Shown in pieces: positions 17,188-27,475 of a stretch of DNA of 64,000 nucleotides; position 1 is the first letter of the stretch, and every line of letters starts with the position of its first letter. The DNA lies in NCBI GenBank assembly GCA_963716925.1, contig CAVQUX010000025.1:744001-808000 (forward strand). The letters run 5' to 3'. The notes beneath the pieces are model-generated. The model saw only the letters and a list, made by a program, of their open reading frames with translations, was not told the origin of the DNA and did not search any database. Origin of the DNA: DAISKN01 sp963716925. GTDB lineage: Bacteria > Acidobacteriota > Vicinamibacteria > Marinacidobacterales > SMYC01. The position numbers and the translations under genes were made by a program.

Positions 17188-19013
17188 TTCGTCCAGTGCC
17201 TTTCGACTTCGACGATGAGCCCTTCCGTTCGCCGCCGCAGGGATTCCATGTCCTCGCGGCTTCTCGTACCCGGCGTGAATCGCGCCTCCTCGCACTCGCC
17301 CAGAACTTCCTCGAACTCCCGTCTGCGCTCCTCGGGGACGGAGTGCTCCAGAAGGAGTGCGGCGATGATCGAGGAAGTCAGCCCCGAGGAGCTGACGGCG
17401 GACTTGTCGCCCACGTAGCGGTACAGGGCCGCCGCGATCTCGTCGTAGAAATCCCTCGAGCCTTCGGACGCGAGCTTTGCCGCCCTCTTCAGCCGCTCGC
17501 GGGCCATCCGGTGGGCGCGGCGGCTGCGGAAGAGGCGCGAGTGGGTCCTCTCCTTTTCCTGCTGCTTGAGGTAGACGAGCAAGCCGAGATTCCAGAGGAC
17601 GGGAAGGACGAGAGCGCCGTAGAACCACGGGGTTTGGTGGAAAGGCCGACTCGCGGCTCCGAGCCGCGAAGGCGCGGGCTTCAGGAAGCGGATGTCCTCG
17701 CGAAGAAGAGTGACTTCCCCACCTGGCCTCCCGGGCGAAACGTTGCCTCCTAGCCCGGAGGATGCGGCGGTTGCGTCACCCACGACTTTCATCTGAAGCG
17801 GGCCGACCGACGCGGTGACGTACTTCTTCTCCTCGGGGTCGAAGTACTGAAATCGCCACGGTCCGACCTCTTTCAATCCCGAGGATTCCGGCACCAGCAC
17901 GTACTCCCAGGCCTTCTCTCCCTCGAGGCCCGACGCTCCCGCACGCGCCTTCTCCTCGGTCTTGGGAGCGAACGCGCGGAACCCCTTGAGCTCGGGAAGG
18001 TCGGGAGGGGTCACCGAGCGCAGGTTCCCCTTGCCCGCGATCGCGAGAGTGAGAGTCACGGGATTTCCGGCGGTGACCTCCTCCTGACTCACTTTCGCAT
18101 GGAGCTCGAACCGGCCCACCGCGCCCTTGAAGTCCGCCGATCGCCCCGATGACGGCAGCGGCGCCGCGTCGATCGAGATCGGCTCCGACCGCAGGGTGAT
18201 CGGGGTCGAAGCTCGCGCGAAGAACGCGTCGAAGGGATCTCCCGAGGTGAGCCGGAAGGCCATCGAGAACGTCAGCGGCGGGATCTCGAGCTTCCCGCTC
18301 TGGGTGGGGAAGACGACGCGCTGCTTGAGGGGAAAGGTGATGTACTGCTTCCCCCCGACCGTCCGCCGCTCGACCGCGGGCTCCCGCCCGAGATCCACCT
18401 CCTCCACCCAGAAACCGCTGAGAGGTGGATCGTCCGCGATCTCCGGGCCGAGCGGCACGTAGCGGCTGTAGAGCCGGTACGTCACCACCACTTGCTCGCC
18501 CTGGAACACGGAGCGCTTCGAGACCTCGGCCCGAACGAAGACGTCGTCCTCCTTGAGCGCGAGGTCGCGCCTGCGGGTCCCGCCGAAGCCTTCGAAAGGA
18601 TCGAACGGGCTTCCGAGCCCACGGGGCCTCCGGGCCACGAGGGAGCCGGGAGCTACCTCGACCTGGATGGGACTGGTGCGATGAACGGTCCCTTCGACTT
18701 CGACCTCGACCGGACCGATCTCGAAAGTTCCCTCCTTCTGGGGAAGAAGCTGATAGATGTACGAGCGCGTCGAGGACATGCGTCCGTTGACGATCTGGAT
18801 CTGGCTCGACGTCGACCGGGAAGCGGCCCGGAAGGCATCCATTCGCGGAAGCACCGGCTCGCCGTCGGCGTCGCCCCCGGAGATCGAGACGGTGAGCTCG
18901 AGGACGTCTTCGAGGCCGATGCGCTCCGCGTTCACCGTGGCTTCGACGCGCACGTCCTCGGCGCTCGCCCCCGCGGCGGCCAAAAGCGCGCAGAGAAAGG
19001 CCACAGCTACCAA
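17184..19013 (-). CDS. batD: BatD-like membrane protein
   Basis: 609 residues. TTG start just after the batC stop, beginning a signal peptide (AVAFLCALLAAAGASA). The periplasmic part holds three Ig-like segments: VEATVNAERIGLEDVLELTVSI, QEEVTAGNPVTLTLAIAGKGN and the BatD hallmark DVFVRAEVSKRSVFQGEQ. A single membrane helix (WFYGALVLPVLWNLGLLVYL) is near residue 470. The cytoplasmic tail is basic and helical and ends in a four-helix module (YDEIAAALYRYVGDKSAVSSSGLT). BatD is associated with aerotolerance/oxidative-stress survival in Bacteroides and Leptospira, although its mechanism is not known. Position between batC and the TPR/SH3 gene is the canonical order. Confidence 0.86.
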   Translation of the reverse strand: MVAVAFLCALLAAAGASAEDVRVEATVNAERIGLEDVLELTVSISGGDADGEPVLPRMDAFRAASRSTSSQIQIVNGRMSSTRSYIYQLLPQKEGTFEIGPVEVEVEGTVHRTSPIQVEVAPGSLVARRPRGLGSPFDPFEGFGGTRRRDLALKEDDVFVRAEVSKRSVFQGEQVVVTYRLYSRYVPLGPEIADDPPLSGFWVEEVDLGREPAVERRTVGGKQYITFPLKQRVVFPTQSGKLEIPPLTFSMAFRLTSGDPFDAFFARASTPITLRSEPISIDAAPLPSSGRSADFKGAVGRFELHAKVSQEEVTAGNPVTLTLAIAGKGNLRSVTPPDLPELKGFRAFAPKTEEKARAGASGLEGEKAWEYVLVPESSGLKEVGPWRFQYFDPEEKKYVTASVGPLQMKVVGDATAASSGLGGNVSPGRPGGEVTLLREDIRFLKPAPSRLGAASRPFHQTPWFYGALVLPVLWNLGLLVYLKQQEKERTHSRLFRSRRAHRMARERLKRAAKLASEGSRDFYDEIAAALYRYVGDKSAVSSSGLTSSIIAALLLEHSVPEERRREFEEVLGECEEARFTPGTRSREDMESLRRRTEGLIVEVERHWTK

Positions 19014-19714
19014 GTCTTGCCCTTCCCTCGAGCCCGCGCCTTCTGCTTCTTCTGCTGTTCCATCTGCTGCGCCTGCTCCATCTGGGCGAGCGCCTCGAGA
19101 ATCCGCTCCGCTTCCTCCGGGCTCATAGAGACCGACTGCGAGTCGGCGCCCGCTTCGTCGGCCGTCGACGGATCCGGTTTCGGAGTGGGGGTGGGATCCT
19201 TCTCCGGGTCCTGGCTCTTTTGCGTCTGGTCCTCGCCCCCCTCCTTGTTCTCGGCCTCGCCTCCCCCTCCGCCCTGGGGTTGCTGCTGCTGTTTCTTGTC
19301 TTCCTCCTGCTTCAGCTTCTGGAGAGCGAGCTCCAGATTCTGCCTCGCGTCGCCGTCCGACGGATCGATGCGGAGGGCATCACTGTAGGCCTTCACCGCC
19401 TCCTGCCACTTTTCCCCGGTGTAGTGAACGTTACCCGAGTTGAAGCTCGCGCGCCTCGCGGTCTCCGATTTGTCTCCGAGGGCGGCCTTGTATTCCTCGA
19501 GCGCCTTCTCCTTGTCCCCCTTCCGGTACTGCACGTTCCCGATGTCGTAGTGGAGCTCGGGGGCTTCCGGGTGATCCACCTGGGCCCGGGTATAGCTCTG
19601 AAGGGCTTCGTCGAGCTTCCCCTCGTGGTATCGCTCGTTGCCTTCGCGGGTCTCCCGTTCCTTGACGGGTCCGAGAAGCTGTCCGAGCACGAGCGCGGTC
19701 ATGAAGATTCTCAT
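19007..19714 (-). CDS. batC: BatC-like TPR protein
   Basis: 235 residues. The ATG overlaps the batB stop. Residues 15-125 contain three TPR motifs (EGNERYHEGKLDEALQSYTRAQ, HYDIGNVQYRKGDKEKALEEYKAAL, FNSGNVHYTGEKWQEAVKAY). A low-complexity Gln/Gly/Glu/Pro linker follows (QQQQPQGGGGGEAENK, DPTPTPKPDPS), and then a C-terminal amphipathic helix rich in Gln/Glu/Lys (AERILEALAQMEQAQQMEQQ), probably a coiled coil. A short hydrophobic N-terminus could act as a weak signal. This matches BatC, which partners BatA/BatB in the aerotolerance operon. Confidence 0.83.
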   Translation of the reverse strand: MRIFMTALVLGQLLGPVKERETREGNERYHEGKLDEALQSYTRAQVDHPEAPELHYDIGNVQYRKGDKEKALEEYKAALGDKSETARRASFNSGNVHYTGEKWQEAVKAYSDALRIDPSDGDARQNLELALQKLKQEEDKKQQQQPQGGGGGEAENKEGGEDQTQKSQDPEKDPTPTPKPDPSTADEAGADSQSVSMSPEEAERILEALAQMEQAQQMEQQKKQKARARGKGKTW

Positions 19715-20724
19715 GTCGTTGTTCTCGCTCTCCGCTCCCGCGGAACCAGAGCCTCCGCCAGCAGGAACAAAAGGGCAAATCCCAGCGGCCAGTAGTACCG
19801 CTCCTGGAACCGGCGGAAGAGCTGCGACTGCAGCTCTTCTCCTTCCATCCCCGCGACCAGTCCGGCAATCTCGTCGATCTCCTGGTCCTGTTCCGAGATC
19901 CGGAAGTACTTCCCCCCGGTCTCGAGCGCGATCCGCGAGAGCGTCTCCTCGCCGAGCCGGCTCAAGACCGGCTGGCCCGAATCGTCGCGGATGTAATCGG
20001 TGACGTCCCCGTTCTCGTTCCTCACGGGAATGGGCTCGCCTCCCGGAGTCCCGACGCCGATGGTATGGATCACGATACCATCTTCTTTCGCCTTCGCCGC
20101 GACTCGGAGCACGCTTCCTTCGGTCTCTTCGCCGTCCGTGAGGAGGACCACCACCTTGAACTTGGAGTCCCGCGCCACGAAGCCGCGGCTCGCGGCCTCG
20201 AGCGCCTGGAGGATGTTGGTCCCCGGCTCCGGGACCACTCCCGTTCCCACCGTGTCGAGAAAGATCTTCGCCGCCCCGTAGTCGAGAGTGAGCGGACACT
20301 GCACGAAGGCGTTGCCGGAGAAGACGATGAGGCCGATACGGTTGCCCTGGAGCCGGTCGATGAGGGCGGAGGCGATATAACGAGCCCGCTCCATGCGGGA
20401 AGGCGCGACGTCGGTCGCGTCCATGCTGAAGGAAGTGTCGAGAACGAGGAACACATCGACGCCCCGGGCCACGACCTGATCCGTCCCCTGTCCCCACTGC
20501 GGCCGGGCTATGGCGAGGACGAGGAAGAACACCCCGACGAGGAGAAGCGAAGCCTTCCATCGATCGCGGCCGCGGCTGACTCCGAGAGACAGCCTTCCCA
20601 GGAGCGAGGGCTCGGCGAGCCGCTCCGCCGCCTTCCATCTCCGCCGACCCGACCACACGAGCAACACGACCAGCGCCGGCAGGAGCAGCAGCCCATAGAA
20701 GGCTGAAGGCGTCGCGAACTGCAT
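19711..20724 (-). CDS. batB: VWA-domain membrane protein BatB
   Basis: 337 residues. The ATG shares one base with the batA stop (TGATG); GGAGGTT lies upstream. Layout: N-terminal membrane helix (AFYGLLLLPALVVLLVW), a second helix (ASLLLVGVFFLVLAI), the VWA domain with MIDAS DTSFSMDATD, the Thr motif TLDYGAAKIF and VVVLLTDGEETEGS, and a C-terminal helix (WPLGFALLFLLAEAL). The VWA domain therefore faces the periplasm or cytoplasm between membrane anchors, as in BatA/BatB. The intact MIDAS indicates metal-dependent ligand binding. The tandem batA-batB duplication is the family rule. Confidence 0.87.
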   Translation of the reverse strand: MQFATPSAFYGLLLLPALVVLLVWSGRRRWKAAERLAEPSLLGRLSLGVSRGRDRWKASLLLVGVFFLVLAIARPQWGQGTDQVVARGVDVFLVLDTSFSMDATDVAPSRMERARYIASALIDRLQGNRIGLIVFSGNAFVQCPLTLDYGAAKIFLDTVGTGVVPEPGTNILQALEAASRGFVARDSKFKVVVLLTDGEETEGSVLRVAAKAKEDGIVIHTIGVGTPGGEPIPVRNENGDVTDYIRDDSGQPVLSRLGEETLSRIALETGGKYFRISEQDQEIDEIAGLVAGMEGEELQSQLFRRFQERYYWPLGFALLFLLAEALVPRERRARTTT

Positions 20725-21713
20725 CAGGGGAACCTCCGGAGGCGTGTCCGGGAGAGCCCCAGCTCGATCACCAGGAACAGGAGCGCGGCGGTCATGAACC
20801 GGGGGGCGAGCTCCGTGTACCGGACGTACTGCACCTGCTCGATCTCCGTCCGTTCGAGAGTGTCGATCTCGGAGTACACCGCCTTCAACGACTCGGTATC
20901 TCGGGCGCGAAAGAACCGTCCTCCAGTGGTGTCCGCGATCCGTGTGAGGTTCTCTTCGTCGATCGGGATCTCCACGTTCTGATAGACGACTCCATAGAGC
21001 GGATCGCGGAACGGATAGGGGACCAGCCCTCCGCGGCCCACCCCCACCGTGTAGATCTTGATGCCGAAGGTCTTTGCCAGGCGCGCCGCGGTGAGAGGAT
21101 CGATCTCCCCCGCGGTGTTCTCGCCGTCGGTGAGGAGGATCATCAGCTTGGACTTGGCGTCCGAGTCCTTGATCCGATTGACTCCCGAGGCGATGGCGTT
21201 TCCGATCGCCGTCCCGTCGGGAACGATTCCGATGGCGACGTCCTCGAGCTGCGTCAACAGGATGTCGTGGTCGAGCGTGAGAGGAGTCTTGGTGAGGGCT
21301 TGGCGCGCGAAAACCACCATCCCCAGCCGATCGTTGTCGCGCTTCTTTATGAAGTCGGCGACGACCTCCTTCGCCACGTGGAGGCGGTTGCTGGGCCGGA
21401 AGTCCTCCGCCAGCATGCTGCTGGAGACGTCGATGATCAGCATGATGTCGACGCCCTCGGCCACGATCTCCTCCCCCGCCGCGCCTTTCTGGGGGCGGGC
21501 GAGGGCGAAGACGAGAAGAGCTATCGCCAGCATACGGAGGGCGAACGGAAGCCAGGCGAGCCTCGCCCAGAGAGATGGGGTCAAGGCGGCGAGCGGCTGG
21601 AGATCGGGGAACCGAAGCGCGGGCTCCCTGCCCCGGCGGCGGATTCGGATGGAAACGAGAAGCGGAATCACCACGAGCGCCATAAGACACCAGGGATAGG
21701 CGAAACGGCTCAT
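20724..21713 (-). CDS. batA: VWA-domain membrane protein BatA
   Basis: 329 residues; the ATG overlaps the preceding stop (ATGA). N-terminal helices FAYPWCLMALVVIPLLVSI and LRMLAIALLVFALARPQ, then a VWA domain with a complete MIDAS (IIDVSSSMLAEDF), TLDHDILLTQLEDVAIG, and MILLTDGENTAGEIDP. A C-terminal helix (FMTAALLFLVIELGL) ends the protein. BatA and BatB are paralogues; BatA usually comes first, as here. It works with MoxR ATPase and the DUF58 protein upstream, a combination proposed to act as a chaperone-like system on periplasmic or membrane targets. Confidence 0.87.
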   Translation of the reverse strand: MSRFAYPWCLMALVVIPLLVSIRIRRRGREPALRFPDLQPLAALTPSLWARLAWLPFALRMLAIALLVFALARPQKGAAGEEIVAEGVDIMLIIDVSSSMLAEDFRPSNRLHVAKEVVADFIKKRDNDRLGMVVFARQALTKTPLTLDHDILLTQLEDVAIGIVPDGTAIGNAIASGVNRIKDSDAKSKLMILLTDGENTAGEIDPLTAARLAKTFGIKIYTVGVGRGGLVPYPFRDPLYGVVYQNVEIPIDEENLTRIADTTGGRFFRARDTESLKAVYSEIDTLERTEIEQVQYVRYTELAPRFMTAALLFLVIELGLSRTRLRRFP

Positions 21714-22659
21714 GCGATCGCCCTCTCGGGGGAAGACACCGGCAGCGGCCTGGTCTTCTCGATCCAGGAGAAAGCGAGCCCGATCGAAGCGTCGGCTTCG
21801 GGCGCCTCGGGCACCAGCTTCGCGAACTTCACCAGATCCGAGACCTCCAGGATCGCGCGCAGATCGGAGAGCGCTCCCTGGGCCACCTTGCGCGGCTTCG
21901 AGGTCCGATAGCACCTCGGAGGTCGTTCGCTCCAGGTACGGTACTCTCGAAGCGCCTTCCCGCATAACGCTTCATCACGTCGGAGAGCTCCGTGTAGAAC
22001 GCCTTCAGCTCCCCCTTTCGGACGAGATCCTTCTCGGCCAGCCGCCGGAGGGCGGCTTCGGCCTCCACGTCGGCCGGCGGGAGAGGCGGGATCCAGGCGG
22101 GTGCTTTCACCGCCTCGGGCTCCTTCCGGAGCTTCCTATATATAAGGTAGGCGAGGACGGCGGCGGCGAGGGCCAGAAGGAGCCACCACAACAGTCGGAA
22201 GTCCCGCGGAACCGAGAGGTCCAGGGGGTCTTTGATGTCGTGGATCTCCGTCACCTCGGGAGTCAGCGAGGTCACGATCTCGATGGGAATGGGATCGGTC
22301 GTGAGCGACTCGATCTTGCCGTCCTTCTGGTGCTGAATCTGGAGGGCGGGAATCTCGACCTTCTCGGGAAGCCGATAGGCCGCGAGACGAACCTGGAGGC
22401 GCGTCTCGACCGGACTCACCTTTTCCTCGGACTTCCCGATGACGTCGAAGGGCGAAAACGCGGTGTCCGGAGGAGCGACGTAGCGCCCGTCCGGCGGATG
22501 GCGAAGGACGAGCGTGAGCGTCAAGTCCTCGCCGACCTGAACTTTGTGTTTGTCGACGCTGGCGGAAACCGACCACTCGGAAGGCCCACTGGGAACGACG
22601 GGCGCCTCGTCGCGGCCGCAGCCGGTGAGGGCGAGCGCGAGCACGAGCCAGCGCCTCAT
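21710..22659 (-). CDS. bat-operon membrane protein with Ig-like and DUF4381-like parts (two frameshifts)
   Basis: Lipoprotein-like start (MRRWLVLALALTGCGRDE, Cys after LTG). A BatD-like Ig segment (SASVDKHKVQVGEDLTLTLVLRH) follows, then a membrane helix (LLWWLLLALAAAVLAYLIY). The cytoplasmic helical tail (ALRRLAEKDLVRKGELKAFYTELSDVMKRYAGRRF) is typical of the small gene between DUF58 and batA. The frame changes near 21935-21943 and again near 21895-21900. The residues LERTTSEVLSDL are in the middle frame and KPRKVAQGALSDLRAILEVSDL in the last, which then runs cleanly to a TGA overlapping batA. Two compensating one-base shifts suggest sequence error rather than decay. Confidence 0.72.
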
Positions 22660-23537
22660 CGCCGGAGCCGCCTCGATCGCATCTGGAAGAACCGCAGGAG
22701 AGGCCGGTCGTAAGGAATCCCCGTCTCGACGTCGATGACGTCGATCCCCATGGCCGCGAGCCCCTCCCGGGTCTTCCGCCCCCGTTCGAGGCTCGAGCGG
22801 TGATACGCGGCCATCGCCTTCCGATCCGAGGTATCGACCAGAAGCCTTCGGCCGCTCTCCGCATCCTCGAGCTCCAGGAGGCCGATGCCGGGGATCTCCT
22901 TCTCCGCCGGATCCGAGAGGAAGATGGAGATGAGATCGTGCTTCTTCGCCGCCACCCGCAGCGGCTTCTCGAAGCCGGTATCGAAGAAATCCGAAAGGAC
23001 GAAGACCACCGCCCGCTTCCGGGTGATGCGATTCAGGTACTCGCAGGCGCGCGCGAGGTTGGTACCGCGTCCCCGGGGCTCGAAATACAAGAGATCGCGG
23101 ATCACCCGCAGGACGTGAGACCTGCCTTTCCGCGGGGGCACGTACATCTCGACGTCCTCGGTGAATACGAGGGCGCCGACGCGGTCGTTGTTCCGGATGG
23201 CGCTGAAAGCGAGGAGCGCCCCCATTTCGGCGGCGAGCTCGCGCTTGAAGCGGGAGCGGGTCCCGAAGTCGGCGGAGCCGCTGGCGTCGAGCATCAGGAG
23301 CACCGTGAGCTCCCGCTCCTCGGTGAACTTCTTGACGTGGAGCACTCCCGTGCGGGAGGTCACGTTCCAGTCGATGGTGCGGATGTCGTCGCCGACCTGG
23401 TACTCGCGAACCTCGGAGAACTCCATGCCGCGGCCCTTGAAGATGCTGTGGTACTCGCCGGCGAGGGCGTCGGTGACGAGACGCCGGGTCTGGATCTCGA
23501 CGCGCCGGACTTTCTCGAGGACTTCACGAGAGAGCAT
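22656..23537 (-). CDS. DUF58 domain protein (VWA-like) of the MoxR/Bat operon
   Basis: 293 residues, soluble. The DUF58 core begins with FKGRGMEFSEVREYQVGDDIRTIDWNVTSR, the signature of the family, followed by a VWA-like fold with the degenerate MIDAS LMLDASGSADFG and RAVVFVLSDFFDTGFE. The C-terminus LLRFFQMRSRRLRR is basic. It overlaps the following gene by four bases and follows moxR by 20 bases. DUF58 proteins are the usual partners of MoxR AAA+ ATPases, probably linking them to their VWA membrane clients. Confidence 0.88.
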   Translation of the reverse strand: MLSREVLEKVRRVEIQTRRLVTDALAGEYHSIFKGRGMEFSEVREYQVGDDIRTIDWNVTSRTGVLHVKKFTEERELTVLLMLDASGSADFGTRSRFKRELAAEMGALLAFSAIRNNDRVGALVFTEDVEMYVPPRKGRSHVLRVIRDLLYFEPRGRGTNLARACEYLNRITRKRAVVFVLSDFFDTGFEKPLRVAAKKHDLISIFLSDPAEKEIPGIGLLELEDAESGRRLLVDTSDRKAMAAYHRSSLERGRKTREGLAAMGIDVIDVETGIPYDRPLLRFFQMRSRRLRR

Positions 23538-23557
23538 GGGTCGAGGCTCGAGAGGCT

Positions 23558-24544
<987 letters not shown>

Positions 24545-24573
24545 GCTTAATGCTCGCTCGCTCTTCACTTAGT

Positions 24574-24660
24574 GCGGTGGGGCCCCACCCCCACCGCTCC
24601 CCAGCGCGGGGAGGATGGGGCCCTCCCGCCTACGCCCTTCGGGCTACGGCGTGGCCCGCC
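24574..24660 (-). promoter_or_regulatory. GC-rich leader with alternative hairpins upstream of moxR
   Basis: The untranslated leader of the moxR operon holds a 12-base perfect palindrome at 24577-24588. It overlaps an alternative hairpin with 9-base arms (24574-24582 with 24589-24597), and another inverted repeat lies at 24609-24614 with 24622-24627. The structures exclude each other, so a regulatory role is conceivable. A dispersed palindromic repeat is equally possible. Confidence 0.35.
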
Positions 24661-24717
24661 GAAGCTTCTTGCGAAGGCGGCCGGGCCCCGCTGTTCGGAC
24701 ACCGCGAAAGCGCCCGG

Positions 24718-24727
24718 ATTATAGCAA
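24718..24727 (-). promoter_or_regulatory. extended -10 promoter for the moxR-bat operon
   Basis: On the minus strand the sequence reads TTGCTATAAT, a perfect TATAAT with the TG-n extension; no good -35 is present, as is common for extended -10 promoters. The leader to moxR would be about 150-170 bases. Confidence 0.5.
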
Positions 24728-24731
24728 CGGT

Positions 24732-24761
24732 TTGACCCCCGGCACGGGAAGGGAGTAATTT
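24732..24761 (+). promoter_or_regulatory. sigma70-type promoter for the TPR-protein gene
   Basis: TTGACC (24732-24737) and TAATTT (24756-24761) are spaced by 18 bases, about 45 bases before the ATG. The -35 box lies just beside the divergent moxR -10 element, so the two polymerases may compete. Confidence 0.5.
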
Positions 24762-24805
24762 TGAGTGTCACGCGGCGCACGCGCCGCGAGGAAAGGACTT
24801 TTCTA

Positions 24806-26389
24806 ATGAGAACCCGGCTTCTGCTCTGTCTTCTGGCGGTACCGGCGCTTTCGTTCGGCTCCTCGTCGAGCAACCTGGGCGCCATCGATTTTCCGAACTC
24901 GGGCTCGAAGCAAGCCCAGGATGCGTTCCTCCGAGGGGTGGCCGCCCTGCATAGCTTCTGGTTCGAGGAGGCGGGAGAGGCGTTCAAGAACGCCCAGGAG
25001 ACCGATCCCAGTTTCGCTCTCGCCTACTGGGGCGAAGCGATGAGCTACAACCATCCGCTCTGGGCCGAGCAGGACATCGCCGCCGCCCGCGCGGTGCTGC
25101 TCCGGCTGGGCGCCACCCGGAAGGAAAGGGCCGCGAAGGCGCCGACGGAGCGCGAGCGACTCTACATGGATGCGATCGAGGAGCTCTACGGGGAGGGCGA
25201 CAAGCTCGCCCGGGACATCGCCTACGAGAAGGCGATGGCCCGTCTCCACGAGCGCTTTCCCGAGGACGTCGAAGCTGCGGCCTTCTACGCGCTTTCGCTT
25301 CTGGGCACGGTGCGGCCCGGAGAGAAGGGGTTTTCCCGCCAGATGAGGGCGGGGGCGATCGCCCTCGACCTTCTCCAGAAGCATCCCGATCATCCGGGCG
25401 CCGCGCACTACGTGATCCACTCCTTCGACGACCCGGAGCATGCGCCCCTGGCTCTCCCCGCCGCCAACAGGTACGCAGAGATCGCCCCCGAGGCTCACCA
25501 CGCCCTTCACATGCCGTCTCACATCTTCCTGCAGCACGGGATGTGGGATCGAGTCGCCCGCTCGAACCAGCTGTCCTACGATGCGTCCGCGAAATGGGTC
25601 GAGCGGAAGGGCCTGTCGATCGACAAGCGCGACTACCACAGCCTGCAGTGGAGGGCCTACGCGAACCTGCAGCGAGGAATCTACACCGACTCGCTGGACG
25701 CCATTCGCATCGTGGGCGAAGCGGCGAAGGAAGTCCAGTCCCCGCGGCTCGAGCGCATCAAGACGTCGATGCTGGCCACGCACATGATCGAGACCGGCCG
25801 ATACGAAGACCTGCCTCTTCCCGAAGGCGAGCCCGATACCAGCCGCTACAGCTCGACGGCGAATCTGGTACTGGCACTCGGAATGGGCGCGGCTCAGGCG
25901 AAGAACGCGGCGAAGACCGAGCAGGCGGCGGCGATCGTCGCCGGACTCGAAGAGAAGAGCGACGACCCCTACACCAAGAAGACGTACTCGATCATGGAGC
26001 ACGAGCTCCGGGGCCTGGCGGCGATGGCGAAGGGAGAGACGGAAGCCGCTCTCCGGGAGCTCGACGAAGCAACGAAGGTCGAAGAGACCCTCGATCCTCC
26101 GTCCGGTCCGGTCTTTCCCTTGAAGCCGTCGCACGAGCTCTACGGCGAGATCCTCGCGGCGGCCGGGCGGCATAAGGAGGCCATCGCGGAGTTCCAGACG
26201 GGCCTCAAGAGAACTCCCAACCGGACCGCCTCGCTTCTCGGGCTTGCCCGTTCGTCGGTCGCGGTAGGCGACCGGGAGACCGCGACCCGCGCCTACGAGA
26301 CGCTCCAGAGATTTCTGGTCGACGCCAATCCCGACGTCGCGTTCCTCGCGGAAGTGCGCGGGTACCACGCGTCGACCGAAGACAAGTAA
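24806..26389 (+). CDS. secreted tetratricopeptide-repeat protein
   Basis: 527 residues. ATG with AAAGGA upstream and a Sec signal peptide (MRTRLLLCLLAVPALSFGSS). The mature part consists of TPR-like helical pairs: AFLRGVAALHSFWFEEAGEAFKNAQ, LAYWGEAMSYNHPLW, and near the C-terminus LYGEILAAAGRHKEAIAEFQTGL and ASLLGLARSSVAVGDRETA. A His-rich central segment (GAAHYVIHSFDDPEHAPLAL, EAHHALHMPSHIFLQHGMWD) is strongly conserved in this group of environmental TPR proteins and might bind metal. Function unknown. The first 60 residues form the only non-TPR part. It is followed 30 bases later by the DUF3500 gene. Confidence 0.8.
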   Translation: MRTRLLLCLLAVPALSFGSSSSNLGAIDFPNSGSKQAQDAFLRGVAALHSFWFEEAGEAFKNAQETDPSFALAYWGEAMSYNHPLWAEQDIAAARAVLLRLGATRKERAAKAPTERERLYMDAIEELYGEGDKLARDIAYEKAMARLHERFPEDVEAAAFYALSLLGTVRPGEKGFSRQMRAGAIALDLLQKHPDHPGAAHYVIHSFDDPEHAPLALPAANRYAEIAPEAHHALHMPSHIFLQHGMWDRVARSNQLSYDASAKWVERKGLSIDKRDYHSLQWRAYANLQRGIYTDSLDAIRIVGEAAKEVQSPRLERIKTSMLATHMIETGRYEDLPLPEGEPDTSRYSSTANLVLALGMGAAQAKNAAKTEQAAAIVAGLEEKSDDPYTKKTYSIMEHELRGLAAMAKGETEAALRELDEATKVEETLDPPSGPVFPLKPSHELYGEILAAAGRHKEAIAEFQTGLKRTPNRTASLLGLARSSVAVGDRETATRAYETLQRFLVDANPDVAFLAEVRGYHASTEDK

Positions 26390-26419
26390 ACGGATAGCTC
26401 TTCCCCCGGGAGGGTGAAC

Positions 26420-27472
26420 ATGAAGCTCCGGGTCTTCTCTGTGGCTCTCGCCGTCGCGGCTTCGTTGGCGCTCGCGGCCTCGGCTCACGACAAAGACGAG
26501 GCCGGGGACGATATGGCGGAGGGGGCGGCGCAGCTCCTGCGCTCGCTCACACCGGAGCTGAAGAGCCAGGTCAGCCTCCCCTTCGGCTCCGACGAGCGCC
26601 TCAACTGGCACTACATCCCGCGCGACCGCAAGGGAGTTCCCTTCAAGGCGATGACCCCCGCCCAGCGCCGGCTCGCGGACTCGCTCCTCACGACGGGTCT
26701 GAGCCACCGGGGCATGAGGAAAGCGCTCGACATCATGTACCTCGACCAGATTCTCTTCGAGCGCGAGCAGCGAGCCATCCGCGACCCCGAGCTCTACTAC
26801 ATCTCGGTCTTCGGCGAGCCGGGAAAGTCGGGCCACTGGGGATGGAGGGTCGAGGGCCACCATCTGTCGCTCAACTTCACCCTCGAGGACGGCCGAGTGG
26901 TCTCCGCCTCCCCCGCGTTTTACGGCGCGAACCCGGCAATAGTCAAAGGCGGAGCGCAGGACGGAATGCGGGTGCTCGCGGAGGAGGAGATACTCGGGCG
27001 CGAGCTTCTTCTCGCCTTCGCCGAAAAAGACCGCGCCCGGGTCATCATTCTATCGACGGCGCCCAGCGACATCGTGACCGAGGCTTCCCGCAGGGCCGAG
27101 ATCGGAAAGCCCGCGGGCGTCTCCTATACAGAGATGACCCCGGACCAGCGGAAGGCCGTGGTCCAGGTCGTCTCGTTCTACGCCGACCGGATGCGTCCGG
27201 AAATCGCGCAGGTCGAGATGCGGCGCATCGAAGAGGCGGGCTACGACGGGATTCATTTCGCGTGGGCGGGAGGGGTTTCCGTCGGAGAGCCGCACTACTA
27301 CCGGATCCACGGGCCGACGTTTCTCATCGAGTACGACAACACTCAGAACGACGCGAACCACATCCACACCGTCTGGCGGGACCTCGAGGATGATTTCGGC
27401 GGGGTCGACGTGCTCGCGGACCACTACGCGACGAGCCCGCACCATCGACATCCTCACCGGAACGCGGAGTAG
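26420..27472 (+). CDS. secreted DUF3500 protein
   Basis: 350 residues. ATG at 26420 is preferred over GTG at 26414 because GGGAGGG ends six bases before it. Signal peptide (LRVFSVALAVAASLALAASA). The DUF3500 pattern is clear: LNWHYIPRDRKGVPFKAMTPAQRRLADSLL, GHWGWRVEGHHLSLNFTLEDG, TPAFYGANP-like ASPAFYGANPA, and the C-terminal HFAWAGGVSVGEPHYYRIHGPTFLIEYDN with NHIHTVWRDLEDDFGG. The His-rich conserved C-terminus hints at a metal site or hydrolytic role, but no activity is established for the family. It is transcribed with the following cupin gene, three bases away. Confidence 0.85.
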   Translation: MKLRVFSVALAVAASLALAASAHDKDEAGDDMAEGAAQLLRSLTPELKSQVSLPFGSDERLNWHYIPRDRKGVPFKAMTPAQRRLADSLLTTGLSHRGMRKALDIMYLDQILFEREQRAIRDPELYYISVFGEPGKSGHWGWRVEGHHLSLNFTLEDGRVVSASPAFYGANPAIVKGGAQDGMRVLAEEEILGRELLLAFAEKDRARVIILSTAPSDIVTEASRRAEIGKPAGVSYTEMTPDQRKAVVQVVSFYADRMRPEIAQVEMRRIEEAGYDGIHFAWAGGVSVGEPHYYRIHGPTFLIEYDNTQNDANHIHTVWRDLEDDFGGVDVLADHYATSPHHRHPHRNAE

Positions 27473-27475
27473 TCC

